Assembly: GCA_023246715.1 (NCBI GenBank)
Contig: JAHFHZ010000005.1
Location: 1-50,254, forward strand
Direction of reading: 5' to 3'
Source of the DNA: Candidatus Magasanikiibacteriota bacterium
GTDB taxonomy: Bacteria > Patescibacteriota > Patescibacteriia > Magasanikbacterales > GWA2-37-8
Length of the DNA stretch: 50,254 nucleotides
Of this stretch, positions 38,046 through 48,027 are shown piece after piece (the first letter of the stretch is position 1; each line of letters opens with the position of its first letter). The translations under genes and the position numbers were made by a program. Below the pieces are notes generated by a model. The model worked only from the letters and a program-made list of their open reading frames with translations. It searched no databases and was not told the DNA's origin.

Positions 38046-38984
38046 ATGAGCCTCGAGGGAGTGCCGTCGGCCCCGCACCGGACATTTTTTACCAAATCGC
38101 GAATGATTTTGTGCGCGGTGTTATTAGTGCTGGTTGGAGGGGCTGGTTTTGTTTACTGGCACTATTGGCAAGTGAGCAGTCGCCAGTTTCGAGTTACTTT
38201 TTTAGACGTGGGCCAGGGCGACGCGAGCTTGATTCAATTTGGCAACGGCGAAAAAATGTTGGTTGATTGTGGGGCGAATAAAGTTATTCTGGCCCGACTG
38301 GGCCAAGCGCTGCCATTTTATGATCGCACGATTGATTATTTGTTGGTCACACATCCCGATTTGGATCATTATGGAGGTTGCTTGGATGTGCTTAAACGTT
38401 ACCGGGTAAAAAAAATCATTACCAATGGCAAATCAAAAGAAGGGGATTCGTATTGGCAGGCCTGGGATGGCTTGCTGCGAACTGTTGTTGACGGCGGCGC
38501 GCGGCAGACAATTATTACCGGGCACGATACAGAGCGTATCGGCCAGGTAACTTTAGAATTTTTTTCACCAGATCCACGCTTAAAACTACAGGTAGCCGAT
38601 GACGACAGCAATAACTATTCCATCGTGTTTCGATTGATTGATCCGACGGGAAAAAGTTATTTGTTTACTGGCGATATGGAATTGCCGCTCGAACACGCGC
38701 TCCTCGCGGCCTATTGCCCGGATTTAGTCACCTCAACGTTATTTGCGCAGAGCCGCGGTTGCATGCGTTTGGCCGCGAATGTTCTCAAAGTCGGCCACCA
38801 TGGCAGTAAGAGTTCAACTGGTTGGGAGTTTATCGAAGCGGTGCGCCCGGTTACGGCGGTGGTGCAGTCGGGCAAAAATAATCGTTATGGCCACCCTTCG
38901 CCACGCGTGCTTAAAAACTTGGAGCGATCAGGGGCGCGAATTTTACGCACCGATGAGTTGGGTGATATACTATTGCCATACTAA
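38046..38984 (+). CDS. ComEC-type MBL-fold hydrolase (stand-alone C-terminal domain)
   Basis: TFLDVGQGDASLIQF, THPDLDHYGG, VLKVGHHGSKSSTGWEFI. Confidence 0.92.
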   Translation: MSLEGVPSAPHRTFFTKSRMILCAVLLVLVGGAGFVYWHYWQVSSRQFRVTFLDVGQGDASLIQFGNGEKMLVDCGANKVILARLGQALPFYDRTIDYLLVTHPDLDHYGGCLDVLKRYRVKKIITNGKSKEGDSYWQAWDGLLRTVVDGGARQTIITGHDTERIGQVTLEFFSPDPRLKLQVADDDSNNYSIVFRLIDPTGKSYLFTGDMELPLEHALLAAYCPDLVTSTLFAQSRGCMRLAANVLKVGHHGSKSSTGWEFIEAVRPVTAVVQSGKNNRYGHPSPRVLKNLERSGARILRTDELGDILLPY

Positions 38985-38995
38985 GGCAGTTATTT

Positions 38996-39769
38996 GTGAA
39001 ATACATTTCTATTCTTTTGAGTTTTTTTGCTTTGCTGGCGCTGCCAGTTTCGTTTGTTCGCGCTGTTGAAAATGCTGACACGGATGGTGATGGGTTATTT
39101 GATGGCCAAGAAACGCAACTGTATCATTCTGATCCCAAGAATCACGACACCGATGGCGATGGTTTTGGCGACGGGGAAGAAGTGCATAATGGCTACTCGC
39201 CACTGGTTTCCGAAAAAAAGAAGCTGGCTAAACTCGATACCGACAAAGATGGTTTGAACGACGCGGTGGAAATCGCCCTGACGACAGATTTGACCAAGTC
39301 CGATACAGATAATGACGGTTACGCGGATGGGACCGAAGTTTTTCAGGGTTATAATCCGCTGAGCGGCGACCGTGATCGAGCGGTGAAGCGCGTGGCAAAA
39401 GTTGATTTAACCACACAACAGCTACGGTATTATTTGAACGACGTGGAGGTTGGGTCGATGCCGATTTCAAGCGGCGTTCTGGCCACGCCCACCCCGACGG
39501 GTGAATTTGCGATTATGAGAAAATTGCCCGTACATCGCTATGTTGGCCCGGGGTATGATTTGCCTAATACGAAGTGGAATTTGGAATTTAAACGAAGCTT
39601 TTATTTGCATGGCGCTTATTGGCACAACCAGTTTGGCATTCGCCCAATGAGCCATGGTTGCGTGAATATTGCCACAAAAAATGCTGAAAAATTATATGCT
39701 TTTTTGGATGTTGGCGACATGGTGAGTATAGCAGGAAAAGCGCCGCGACGGGTGGCGCAGATTAAGTAG
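38996..39769 (+). CDS. L,D-transpeptidase with thrombospondin type 3-like repeats
   Basis: DTDGDGLFDGQE / DTDGDGFGDGEE / DTDKDGLNDAVE / DTDNDGYADGTE; YkuD motif MSHGCVNI. Confidence 0.93.
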   Translation: MKYISILLSFFALLALPVSFVRAVENADTDGDGLFDGQETQLYHSDPKNHDTDGDGFGDGEEVHNGYSPLVSEKKKLAKLDTDKDGLNDAVEIALTTDLTKSDTDNDGYADGTEVFQGYNPLSGDRDRAVKRVAKVDLTTQQLRYYLNDVEVGSMPISSGVLATPTPTGEFAIMRKLPVHRYVGPGYDLPNTKWNLEFKRSFYLHGAYWHNQFGIRPMSHGCVNIATKNAEKLYAFLDVGDMVSIAGKAPRRVAQIK

Positions 39770-39778
39770 CATGCAGGA

Positions 39779-39807
39779 TTGACAAAGGGGGGCTTTTATA
39801 GTAGAAC
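39779..39807 (+). promoter_or_regulatory. Promoter TTGACA-N17-TAGAAC
   Basis: -35 at 39779-39784, -10 at 39802-39807. Confidence 0.65.
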
Positions 39808-39846
39808 GATCAAGCGACTCCCAGTAAGAATCGTTTGGAGACTGTC

Positions 39847-39977
39847 ATGAAGTCTGGAAATACTCTGTCCTTGCTTGGTCCGTGGCCCTGATTCTGACTG
39901 GCTGCCTGAGCGCGGTACAGCGGGGAGAAGAGCGGCCCGTGTTGCCGCCGCTGCCCGGACATTTTCTTTCTTCATGA
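39847..39977 (+). pseudogene. Frameshifted small lipoprotein (GC-rich cassette remnant)
   Basis: ATG with GGAG RBS gives only MKSGNTLSLLGPWP*; shifted frame reads WKYSVLAWSVALILTGCLSAVQRGEERPVLPPLPGHFLSS* with lipobox LTGC. Confidence 0.55.
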
Positions 39978-40029
39978 CCCACTCCTTATTATTTGTTTAT
40001 ACAGCTGCCGAATACTGGGAAAATTGTAG

Positions 40030-40058
40030 TTGACACATTTTAGCTTTACTGGTATTCT
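40030..40058 (+). promoter_or_regulatory. nusA promoter TTGACA-N17-TATTCT
   Basis: -35 at 40030-40035, -10 at 40053-40058. Confidence 0.75.
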
Positions 40059-40141
40059 GTGGGAAAGAGCATTAACAAATGCTCTTTCTTTTATCGCTAA
40101 ACTCATTTATACTTAACTCGTATTTAAACTCACCTCATTGT

Positions 40142-41371
40142 ATGTCGGAAATCACTAAAGCTATCCAGTCACTGTGCGATGAAAAAAATTTGTCATATCA
40201 GGCCGTCATGGACACGATCGAAATCGCTTTGGCCGCGGCCTACCGCAAAGATTTTGGTAATAAACAACAAAATATCAAGGTTAAATTTGACCCCGAAACC
40301 GGTGACATGCAGGCTTGGGACGTAAAAACCGTGGTAGAGGATATTGCGGAAGAAGCGTTAGAAAAAGCCCAGGAGGAATTGGCTGGCCGACGCCAAAAAG
40401 CCAAAGATGAGAGCCGGGAATTGACCGATGAAGATACGGCTGATTTGCCGCGTTTTAATCCTAAGACGGAATTGATGATGACGCCGGCTAAGGAATTTAA
40501 GAAAAAAGCTACCGTTGGCGAAGTGCTGGAAATACCTCTGGAGATACCGAGTGCGTTTGGCCGTATGGCCGCCCAAACGGCTAAGCAAGTAATTATCCAA
40601 AAAATTCGCGAAGCGGAACGGACGATCGTGTTTGATGATTTTAAAAATCAGGAAGGCCATATAATTACCGGCACGATTCAGCGCGCGGAGGCGCACCGAG
40701 TATTGATTGATTTGGGCAAGATTACCGGTACCATGCCGAGCGAGGAACAAATTCAAAACGAACATTACCGCCCGGGCACTCGGTTTAAATTGTACGTGGT
40801 CGCCGTGGCGATGAGCGTGCGCGGGCCGGAAATTATTTTATCCCGCGCGCACCCGGGAATGGTGCGTGAAGTTTTTCGCCAGGAAATCCCCGAGGTGAAT
40901 AGTGGCGTGATTGAAATAAAGGGCGTGGCCCGCGAAGCCGGGTTCCGTTCTAAAGTAGCCGTGTTTACCACCGATCAATCGATTGATCCGATCGGCTCGT
41001 GTATTGGCCAGCGCGGTAGCCGGATTACCACGGTTATCGAAGAATTGGGTGGCGAGAAAATAGACGTGATTCAGTACAATGAAGAAGCCCGCCAGTATAT
41101 TACGCATGCCTTATCACCGGCCAAAGTCTTGAAAGTGGAGCTTCGCGAAGCCGAACATATTGCCGACGTGACGGTAGCCAGCGAACAATTTTCGCTTGCC
41201 ATTGGTCGGAGCGGACAGAATGTGCGGTTGGCTTCGGAGTTAACCGGTTGGAAGATTAATGTGCGCGAGAATGAAGCACCGGTGGAGGTGTCGGCCGAAG
41301 CGGCAAGTGAAACTCCGGCCGAAACTCCAATAGTGGAACCAGCCCCCGAGCCAGAAGCGGCCAGCGTTTAG
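40142..41371 (+). CDS. nusA: Transcription termination/antitermination protein NusA
   Basis: S1 and KH domains, 'SCIGQRGSRITTVIEELGGEKIDVIQY'; ATG at 40142. Confidence 0.95.
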   Translation: MSEITKAIQSLCDEKNLSYQAVMDTIEIALAAAYRKDFGNKQQNIKVKFDPETGDMQAWDVKTVVEDIAEEALEKAQEELAGRRQKAKDESRELTDEDTADLPRFNPKTELMMTPAKEFKKKATVGEVLEIPLEIPSAFGRMAAQTAKQVIIQKIREAERTIVFDDFKNQEGHIITGTIQRAEAHRVLIDLGKITGTMPSEEQIQNEHYRPGTRFKLYVVAVAMSVRGPEIILSRAHPGMVREVFRQEIPEVNSGVIEIKGVAREAGFRSKVAVFTTDQSIDPIGSCIGQRGSRITTVIEELGGEKIDVIQYNEEARQYITHALSPAKVLKVELREAEHIADVTVASEQFSLAIGRSGQNVRLASELTGWKINVRENEAPVEVSAEAASETPAETPIVEPAPEPEAASV

Positions 41372-41413
41372 CAATAATCGTCGTTACTTTCGTTTGTTTA
41401 TTACCTCGTACTT

Positions 41414-42187
41414 ATGGTGGGTCAAATCTTCCACGTTATTTTGTACCAGCCGCTCTTTAATCTGTTCATTTTTTTGTACAATATCATTCCCGGACACGAT
41501 TTGGGATTGGTGATTGTGGCGGTGACCATTCTGGTGCGTTTGGCTTTGTACCCGTTGACGTCTTCGGGCATTAAAGCGCAACGGGCCTTACAGGATTTGC
41601 AGCCTAAGCTGGCGGCAATAAAGAAACAATACGCGACCGATACCCAGGCGCAGGCTCAGGCAACTTTGGAAATGTATAAGAACAACAAAGTGAGCCCATT
41701 TTCTTCCTGCCTGCCGCTTTTATTGCAGCTCCCGATTTTGATTGCTTTGTATCAGGTGTTAGCCAACGGCATTGTATCTACCGATTTGAGCGCAATTGTG
41801 TATCCGTTCATTCATAATCCCGGCACGTTGAATCCCCTGTCTTTTGGTTTGGTAAATTTAGCAAAGCCACAAATTATTTTGGCGGTATTGGCCGGAGCAG
41901 CGCAATACTTCCAGGCTAAAACGTTGATCCGCAAGAGCCCTCCGGCCACGGCCGGGATGGCTGGCAAGGATGAGAACATGATGGCGATGATGAACAAACA
42001 GATGCTGTACTTCATGCCGGTTTTAACCGTGATCATTGGCGCCAGGCTTCCGGCCGGTTTAACACTATATTGGTTTTTCAGTACCGCTTTGATGGTGTTG
42101 CAACAGCACTTGCTCGGTCTTGATTCAAAAACTTCTGGTACCACAACTCCCCCAAACGGCGTGATTGAAGGTACGATCGTGAAGTAA
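41414..42187 (+). CDS. yidC: YidC/Oxa1 family membrane insertase
   Basis: 'VTILVRLALYPLTSSGIKAQRALQDLQPKLAAIKKQY', 'LPAGLTLYWFFSTALMVLQQ'. Confidence 0.93.
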   Translation: MVGQIFHVILYQPLFNLFIFLYNIIPGHDLGLVIVAVTILVRLALYPLTSSGIKAQRALQDLQPKLAAIKKQYATDTQAQAQATLEMYKNNKVSPFSSCLPLLLQLPILIALYQVLANGIVSTDLSAIVYPFIHNPGTLNPLSFGLVNLAKPQIILAVLAGAAQYFQAKTLIRKSPPATAGMAGKDENMMAMMNKQMLYFMPVLTVIIGARLPAGLTLYWFFSTALMVLQQHLLGLDSKTSGTTTPPNGVIEGTIVK

Positions 42188-42208
42188 TCTTCTTAATTTG
42201 CGGGCGAT

Positions 42209-43174
42209 ATGCTTGAGCGTGAACTCGCGACTAGCGTACGCCAGACCTTGGCGTATTTCGATTTATTTTCGATGCCACTGACCGTCGAGGAATGTTTTCG
42301 GTTTTTGTGGCAGCCCCCAGCCGTTGGTTTTGAGGCATTTCGGAATTTTTTGGTTCAACAGACAGAGCGGGGTGATACCCAGTTGTGCGAAGAACAAAGT
42401 GGCTATTATTTTTTGCCCGGACGTGCCGAGTTGGTAGAATCGCGTCGGCGTTCCACTGTGCCCAGTGAACGATTGTTTGCTGTGGGGCGACGGGCAGCCA
42501 GATTGATCGCTTGGGTTCCTTTTTTGCGAGCGATTTTTGTCTGTAATTCGGTAGGCGCCGAAACCGCCACCTCCCAAAGTGATATCGATTTTTTAATTAT
42601 TGCTTCACCCCGCCGTTTATGGCTGGTGCGATTTTTTTGTAACGTAATCTTGCGTTTAGCGGGCCTGCGGACTTATGGGGCAAAAACAGCTGGCCGTGTG
42701 TGCCTGTCATTTTTTTTAGATTCAGAAAATCTAGATCTCTCCGCGTGGCGCGTGGCGTCTGACGATGTTCATTTTGCCTATTGGCTGCTACAGATGCTGC
42801 CGTTGTATGATCCAGAGGTAAACTACGGCCGATTTTTGACTGCTAACCAGTGGGCGCGAGCATTTACCCCCTATGCCGGGGGCCACCACCGCGTGCCACC
42901 AATCGCCGCTCGGAGCACTGAACCCGGAATACTTGGCCGTATTGTTAAAAAAATCGGTGAGGCTTTTTGGCGGGGCGCGTACGGCACGATGCTCGAAAAT
43001 CAATTTAAGCAGGCTCAGCTATTAAAGATTCCTTTTTCGGTGCGCGAAGCGGCTCGGCGCGGTGATTGGGGAGTGGTGATCGCGTCGGGTATTCTTAAAC
43101 TACACGAACGCGATACCCGCCGAGAAGTTCGCCGCCAATGGCTGAAGAAAGTAAAAAGTTTATGCGTAACGTGA
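42209..43174 (+). CDS. Nucleotidyltransferase-fold protein
   Basis: FVCNSVGAETATSQSDIDFLIIASPRRLWLVRFF. Confidence 0.7.
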   Translation: MLERELATSVRQTLAYFDLFSMPLTVEECFRFLWQPPAVGFEAFRNFLVQQTERGDTQLCEEQSGYYFLPGRAELVESRRRSTVPSERLFAVGRRAARLIAWVPFLRAIFVCNSVGAETATSQSDIDFLIIASPRRLWLVRFFCNVILRLAGLRTYGAKTAGRVCLSFFLDSENLDLSAWRVASDDVHFAYWLLQMLPLYDPEVNYGRFLTANQWARAFTPYAGGHHRVPPIAARSTEPGILGRIVKKIGEAFWRGAYGTMLENQFKQAQLLKIPFSVREAARRGDWGVVIASGILKLHERDTRREVRRQWLKKVKSLCVT

Positions 43175-44562
43175 CCCTTGAAAGCATCACTAATTATTTA
43201 ATTATCGCACTGCTTTTTTTGTTACCCTGGCAGACTCGATTGATTTATGGCCCACGTTTTTTGAACGGCGGTTTTTGGGAATATGGTACGGCCAGCTTGT
43301 ATGGCACCGAAATTTTGGCGTGGATGGTTCTTGTTTTATCTTTGGCGGGGTGGTGGCATAATCGCCCTACCCGGCAATTCAGTCCTCCACGCGGTATCCA
43401 GCGGGCGGTTAGTTTGGTGTTAGTGTTTTTTTTGTACGGTAGCTTATTTTGGAGTCTGGATTCGACGAGCACCTACCAATATATTTGTCGTTTGTTGCTT
43501 GGTTTTGGCTTGCTCGTCATTATTCGTTATCAACGCATCGATACGTTCCTTTTGTACGTCGCCTTTTGGTTGGGCGGGGTGGGCCAAGGAATATTAGCGT
43601 TGGTTCAATTTTTTACGCAAATTATTCCAGCCAACAAGTGGCTCGGTTGGGCCGCGCACTCGGCGGCCGATTTGGGCGCAACGGTTATTGAAACCGGTAG
43701 CGAGCGCTGGCTGCGCGCGTACGGCAGTTTTGGTTCGCCAAATTCGCTTGGGATTTATTTGGCGATAATTTTTGTCGTCGGATTATTTTTACTGTTTCAA
43801 TTTCAGAATAAAAAATATTACCCGGCGCTTTTGGCGGGGCAGTTGGTGATAGCGGCCGGGCTGCTGGTTTCTTTCTCGCGCGGGGCGTGGCTGGCGGCAG
43901 TGGTTGGTGTTTTGGGGTACGCGTGGTACGCGCGGCGGGATGCGATAAGGCAACTCGTGCCGATTGGCGCGGTGCTGCTGATTTTATGTGGTTTACTCCA
44001 GCCGTTATTTGCGGCGCGTTTTGATTTGCAAAATCGGCTCGAGGCTCGCTCGGTGGGAGAGCGGGGGGCGCAAGTTACTACCGCCTTGGTGCTGCTTAAG
44101 GATCATTTTGTTTTGGGTGTCGGCCCGGGTGCGTATACCAAGGCGTTGTTCAAACTTGATCCGCACAAGCAGGTATTTGCCTACCAGCCGGTACATAATG
44201 TGTTTTTACTTACGCTGGTAGAATTTGGGTTTTTTGGTTCCTTCCTTTTATTTGGCATGCTTGTGGTGTTGGTGCGAACGGCAGGGGGAAATAGGATTTT
44301 TTTTATATGTATCGTCACGATTGCCGTGGCCGGATTATTTGATCATTGGTTGATGAGTATGTTTACTGGCCAATTGTTGTGGCTAGTTACATTCGCTCTG
44401 GCACTGCGGCCCATAGAATTTGTTCCACATGTACGTAGTTCACGCCTAATCACACCCTGTCATTCCCGCGCCAGCGGGAATCCAGGCCATAGCACAGTAC
44501 TGGATCCCCGTTTTCACGGGGATGGCAGACTAGGTATGCGCCAAGTGGGTACATGTGGATAA
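43138..44562 (+). CDS. O-antigen ligase/polymerase family protein
   Basis: Multi-TM; 'GSFGSPNSLGIYLAI', 'LLVSFSRGAWLAAVVG', 'VGPGAYTKALF...PVHNVFLLTLVEFG'; C-terminus derived from repeat element. Confidence 0.85.
   Translation: MAEESKKFMRNVTLESITNYLIIALLFLLPWQTRLIYGPRFLNGGFWEYGTASLYGTEILAWMVLVLSLAGWWHNRPTRQFSPPRGIQRAVSLVLVFFLYGSLFWSLDSTSTYQYICRLLLGFGLLVIIRYQRIDTFLLYVAFWLGGVGQGILALVQFFTQIIPANKWLGWAAHSAADLGATVIETGSERWLRAYGSFGSPNSLGIYLAIIFVVGLFLLFQFQNKKYYPALLAGQLVIAAGLLVSFSRGAWLAAVVGVLGYAWYARRDAIRQLVPIGAVLLILCGLLQPLFAARFDLQNRLEARSVGERGAQVTTALVLLKDHFVLGVGPGAYTKALFKLDPHKQVFAYQPVHNVFLLTLVEFGFFGSFLLFGMLVVLVRTAGGNRIFFICIVTIAVAGLFDHWLMSMFTGQLLWLVTFALALRPIEFVPHVRSSRLITPCHSRASGNPGHSTVLDPRFHGDGRLGMRQVGTCG
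44425..44558. repeat. MITE-like repeat with CCACATGTAC/GTACATGTGG termini enclosing GTCATTCCCGCGCCAGCGGGAATCC
   Basis: Terminal inverted repeats 44425-44434 and 44549-44558; internal arms and a second 'ccccgttttcacggggat' stem. Confidence 0.8.
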
Positions 44563-44595
44563 AGGTTGTTGAGATAGGTTGTTGAGAGGGGGTAC

Positions 44596-44623
44596 TTGAC
44601 AGGGATTTTTAATTCGTTAGAAT
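44596..44623 (+). promoter_or_regulatory. groES promoter TTGACA-N16-TAGAAT
   Basis: -35 at 44596-44601, -10 at 44618-44623. Confidence 0.75.
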
Positions 44624-44632
44624 GCCTTCATA

Positions 44633-44659
44633 TTATCACTCAAAATAATAGAGTGATAA
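44633..44659. promoter_or_regulatory. CIRCE-like element TTATCACTC-N9-GAGTGATAA
   Basis: Perfect 9-bp inverted repeat with 9-nt spacer, just downstream of the groES promoter; consensus CIRCE is TTAGCACTC-N9-GAGTGCTAA. Confidence 0.88.
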
Positions 44660-44696
44660 TCTAACCTTTATTAATAAGCTTAATATATTAGGCCAT

Positions 44697-45005
44697 ATGT
44701 CTGCTATTAGACCGCTCGGCGACCGTGTATTGGTACTACCGCATAAAGAGGAGGAAGTTACCTCTTTTGGCATTGTGTTGCCCGAAACTGTAGAGAAAGA
44801 GAAACGCGCCCAAGGCACCATCGTCGCCGTTGGCAACGGTGAATGGATCGCCAAATTGGGGTTGAAAGTAGGGGATAAGATTTTATACAAGAAATGGGGT
44901 GGCGAAGATATTAAGATTGGCACCGGCAAAGACGAAGTGGAATACAAAATTTTGTACGTGGGTAAAGACGACGACAAGAGCGACGCGGTCGCCCTGATCG
45001 ACTAA
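44697..45005 (+). CDS. groES: Co-chaperonin GroES
   Basis: IRPLGDRVLVLPHKEEEVTSFGIVLPETVEKEKRAQGTIVAVGNG. Confidence 0.97.
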   Translation: MSAIRPLGDRVLVLPHKEEEVTSFGIVLPETVEKEKRAQGTIVAVGNGEWIAKLGLKVGDKILYKKWGGEDIKIGTGKDEVEYKILYVGKDDDKSDAVALID

Positions 45006-45031
45006 GCCCAGCAAATTATTTATTAAATTGA

Positions 45032-46675
<1,644 letters not shown>

Positions 46676-46698
46676 ACAAGAGCACTAGTCAGTTACAT

Positions 46699-46730
46699 AA
46701 AACCCACCGGCGTTAACGCCGGTGGTTTTT
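46699..46730. terminator. Perfect 22-bp palindromic terminator CCACCGGCGTTAACGCCGGTGG with T/A flanks
   Basis: Palindrome at 46704-46725, TTTTT downstream and AAAA upstream: potentially bidirectional. Confidence 0.9.
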
Positions 46731-46776
46731 ATTATACTTACGGATAGTTGGTTTGCCTGGCAGAACGGCCCGCTGA

Positions 46777-46884
46777 TCAGGCATGGGTGAGCAAGACGGG
46801 CAGAGGCAAATATTTTTGCTTCAGCCCGCTTTGCTCATAATCGAGCGCAAAACCGACCAGCCAGGCTAGCACAAAATTGGCCAT
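46777..46884 (-). pseudogene. Possible remnant of hypoxanthine phosphoribosyltransferase C-terminus
   Basis: MANFVLAWLVGFALDYEQSGLKQKYLPLPVLLTHA*; 'LVGFALDYEQ' resembles the HPRT C-terminal 'VVGYALDYNE' motif. Confidence 0.4.
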
Positions 46885-46949
46885 TTGTCAAGGCTGCCGC
46901 GGTAGGTTAAACTATGGGCAAGTTAGGCTTACTTTAGGTTAATTTTGCT

Positions 46950-48026
46950 ATGTCCGCCGAAAAGATCGAAAAGCTGCGTTCGGCCATCGCCGCGGCCACC
47001 CAGCTGTTAAAATTAGAAGACTTGGAGCAAAAAATGTCGCAATTAAGCGAAGAAATGAATCGGTCGGATTTTTGGAACCATCGTGAAACGGCTCAGGCGG
47101 TGACAGAGGACTATCAGGATATTAAATCCGAGGTAGAAAAATGGCGGAGGTTACAACAAAAAGCCGCCGCTTTGGCGGATCTGCAATCTTCGGCGGACGC
47201 TTCATTACAAGGGGAAATTGACGCTGAAACTGAGCAGCTGCAAACAGCTTTCACCCAATACGAATTATTTTTGTTGCTCAACGGCGCGCATGATCAAAAC
47301 AATGCCATTGTCAGTTTGCACGCTGGCAGTGGTGGTACCGAAGCGCAGGACTGGACGGCAATGCTTTTGCGAATGCTGCTGCGTTTTTGTGAAAACCAAG
47401 GATGGAAAACACGAATTGTTGACGAATCCGCCGGAGCGGAAGCGGGTTATAAATCGGTGACGTTTGAAGTCAAAGGCCGTTACGCGTTTGGCTATCTTAA
47501 ATCTGAACATGGGGTACATCGCCTTGTTCGTATTTCGCCGTTCGATGCCGAAAAAATGCGCCATACATCGTTTGCGTTGGTAGAAGTATTGCCGGAATTA
47601 CCGGCCGAAGCTGCCATTACACTTGATCCCAAAGATTTGCGGATTGATACTTTTATGTCGGGCGGGAAGGGCGGGCAAAGCGTGAATACCACCTATTCGG
47701 CGGTGCGCATTGTGCATATTCCTACCGGGATCAGCGTGTCGTGCCAGAATGAACGCAGTCAGGCGCAGAACAAAGAAACGGCTTTGAAAATTTTGCAGGG
47801 CAAATTACATCGTTTGGAACAAGAACGCTTGGCCAAAGAACGCCAAGAATTGCGCGGAGAATATAAATCGGCGGAGTGGGGGAACCAAATCCGTTCGTAC
47901 GTGTTGCATCCGTATCATTTGGTAAAAGATCATCGCAGCGATTATGAATCAACGGATCCCGAGAGTGTTTTAGAAGGCGATTTATTGGCGCTATCGGAAG
48001 CATATTTAAAATGGATTAAGGCCTAG
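46950..48026 (+). CDS. prfB: Peptide chain release factor 2
   Basis: SPF motif (RISPFDAEKMRHTSF), SGGKGGQSVNTTYSAVRI (GGQ); no programmed-frameshift TGA visible in the N-terminal region. Confidence 0.95.
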   Translation: MSAEKIEKLRSAIAAATQLLKLEDLEQKMSQLSEEMNRSDFWNHRETAQAVTEDYQDIKSEVEKWRRLQQKAAALADLQSSADASLQGEIDAETEQLQTAFTQYELFLLLNGAHDQNNAIVSLHAGSGGTEAQDWTAMLLRMLLRFCENQGWKTRIVDESAGAEAGYKSVTFEVKGRYAFGYLKSEHGVHRLVRISPFDAEKMRHTSFALVEVLPELPAEAAITLDPKDLRIDTFMSGGKGGQSVNTTYSAVRIVHIPTGISVSCQNERSQAQNKETALKILQGKLHRLEQERLAKERQELRGEYKSAEWGNQIRSYVLHPYHLVKDHRSDYESTDPESVLEGDLLALSEAYLKWIKA

Positions 48027-48027
48027 T

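Noticed and set aside
39081-39350. Tandem DNA repeat/CRISPR-like array
   Set aside because: Periodicity comes from protein-level DTDGDGxxDGxE calcium-binding repeats in the L,D-transpeptidase; no repeat-spacer structure
46950-47060. Programmed +1 frameshift in prfB
   Set aside because: The ORF is continuous from 46950 with no internal TGA in the N-terminal region
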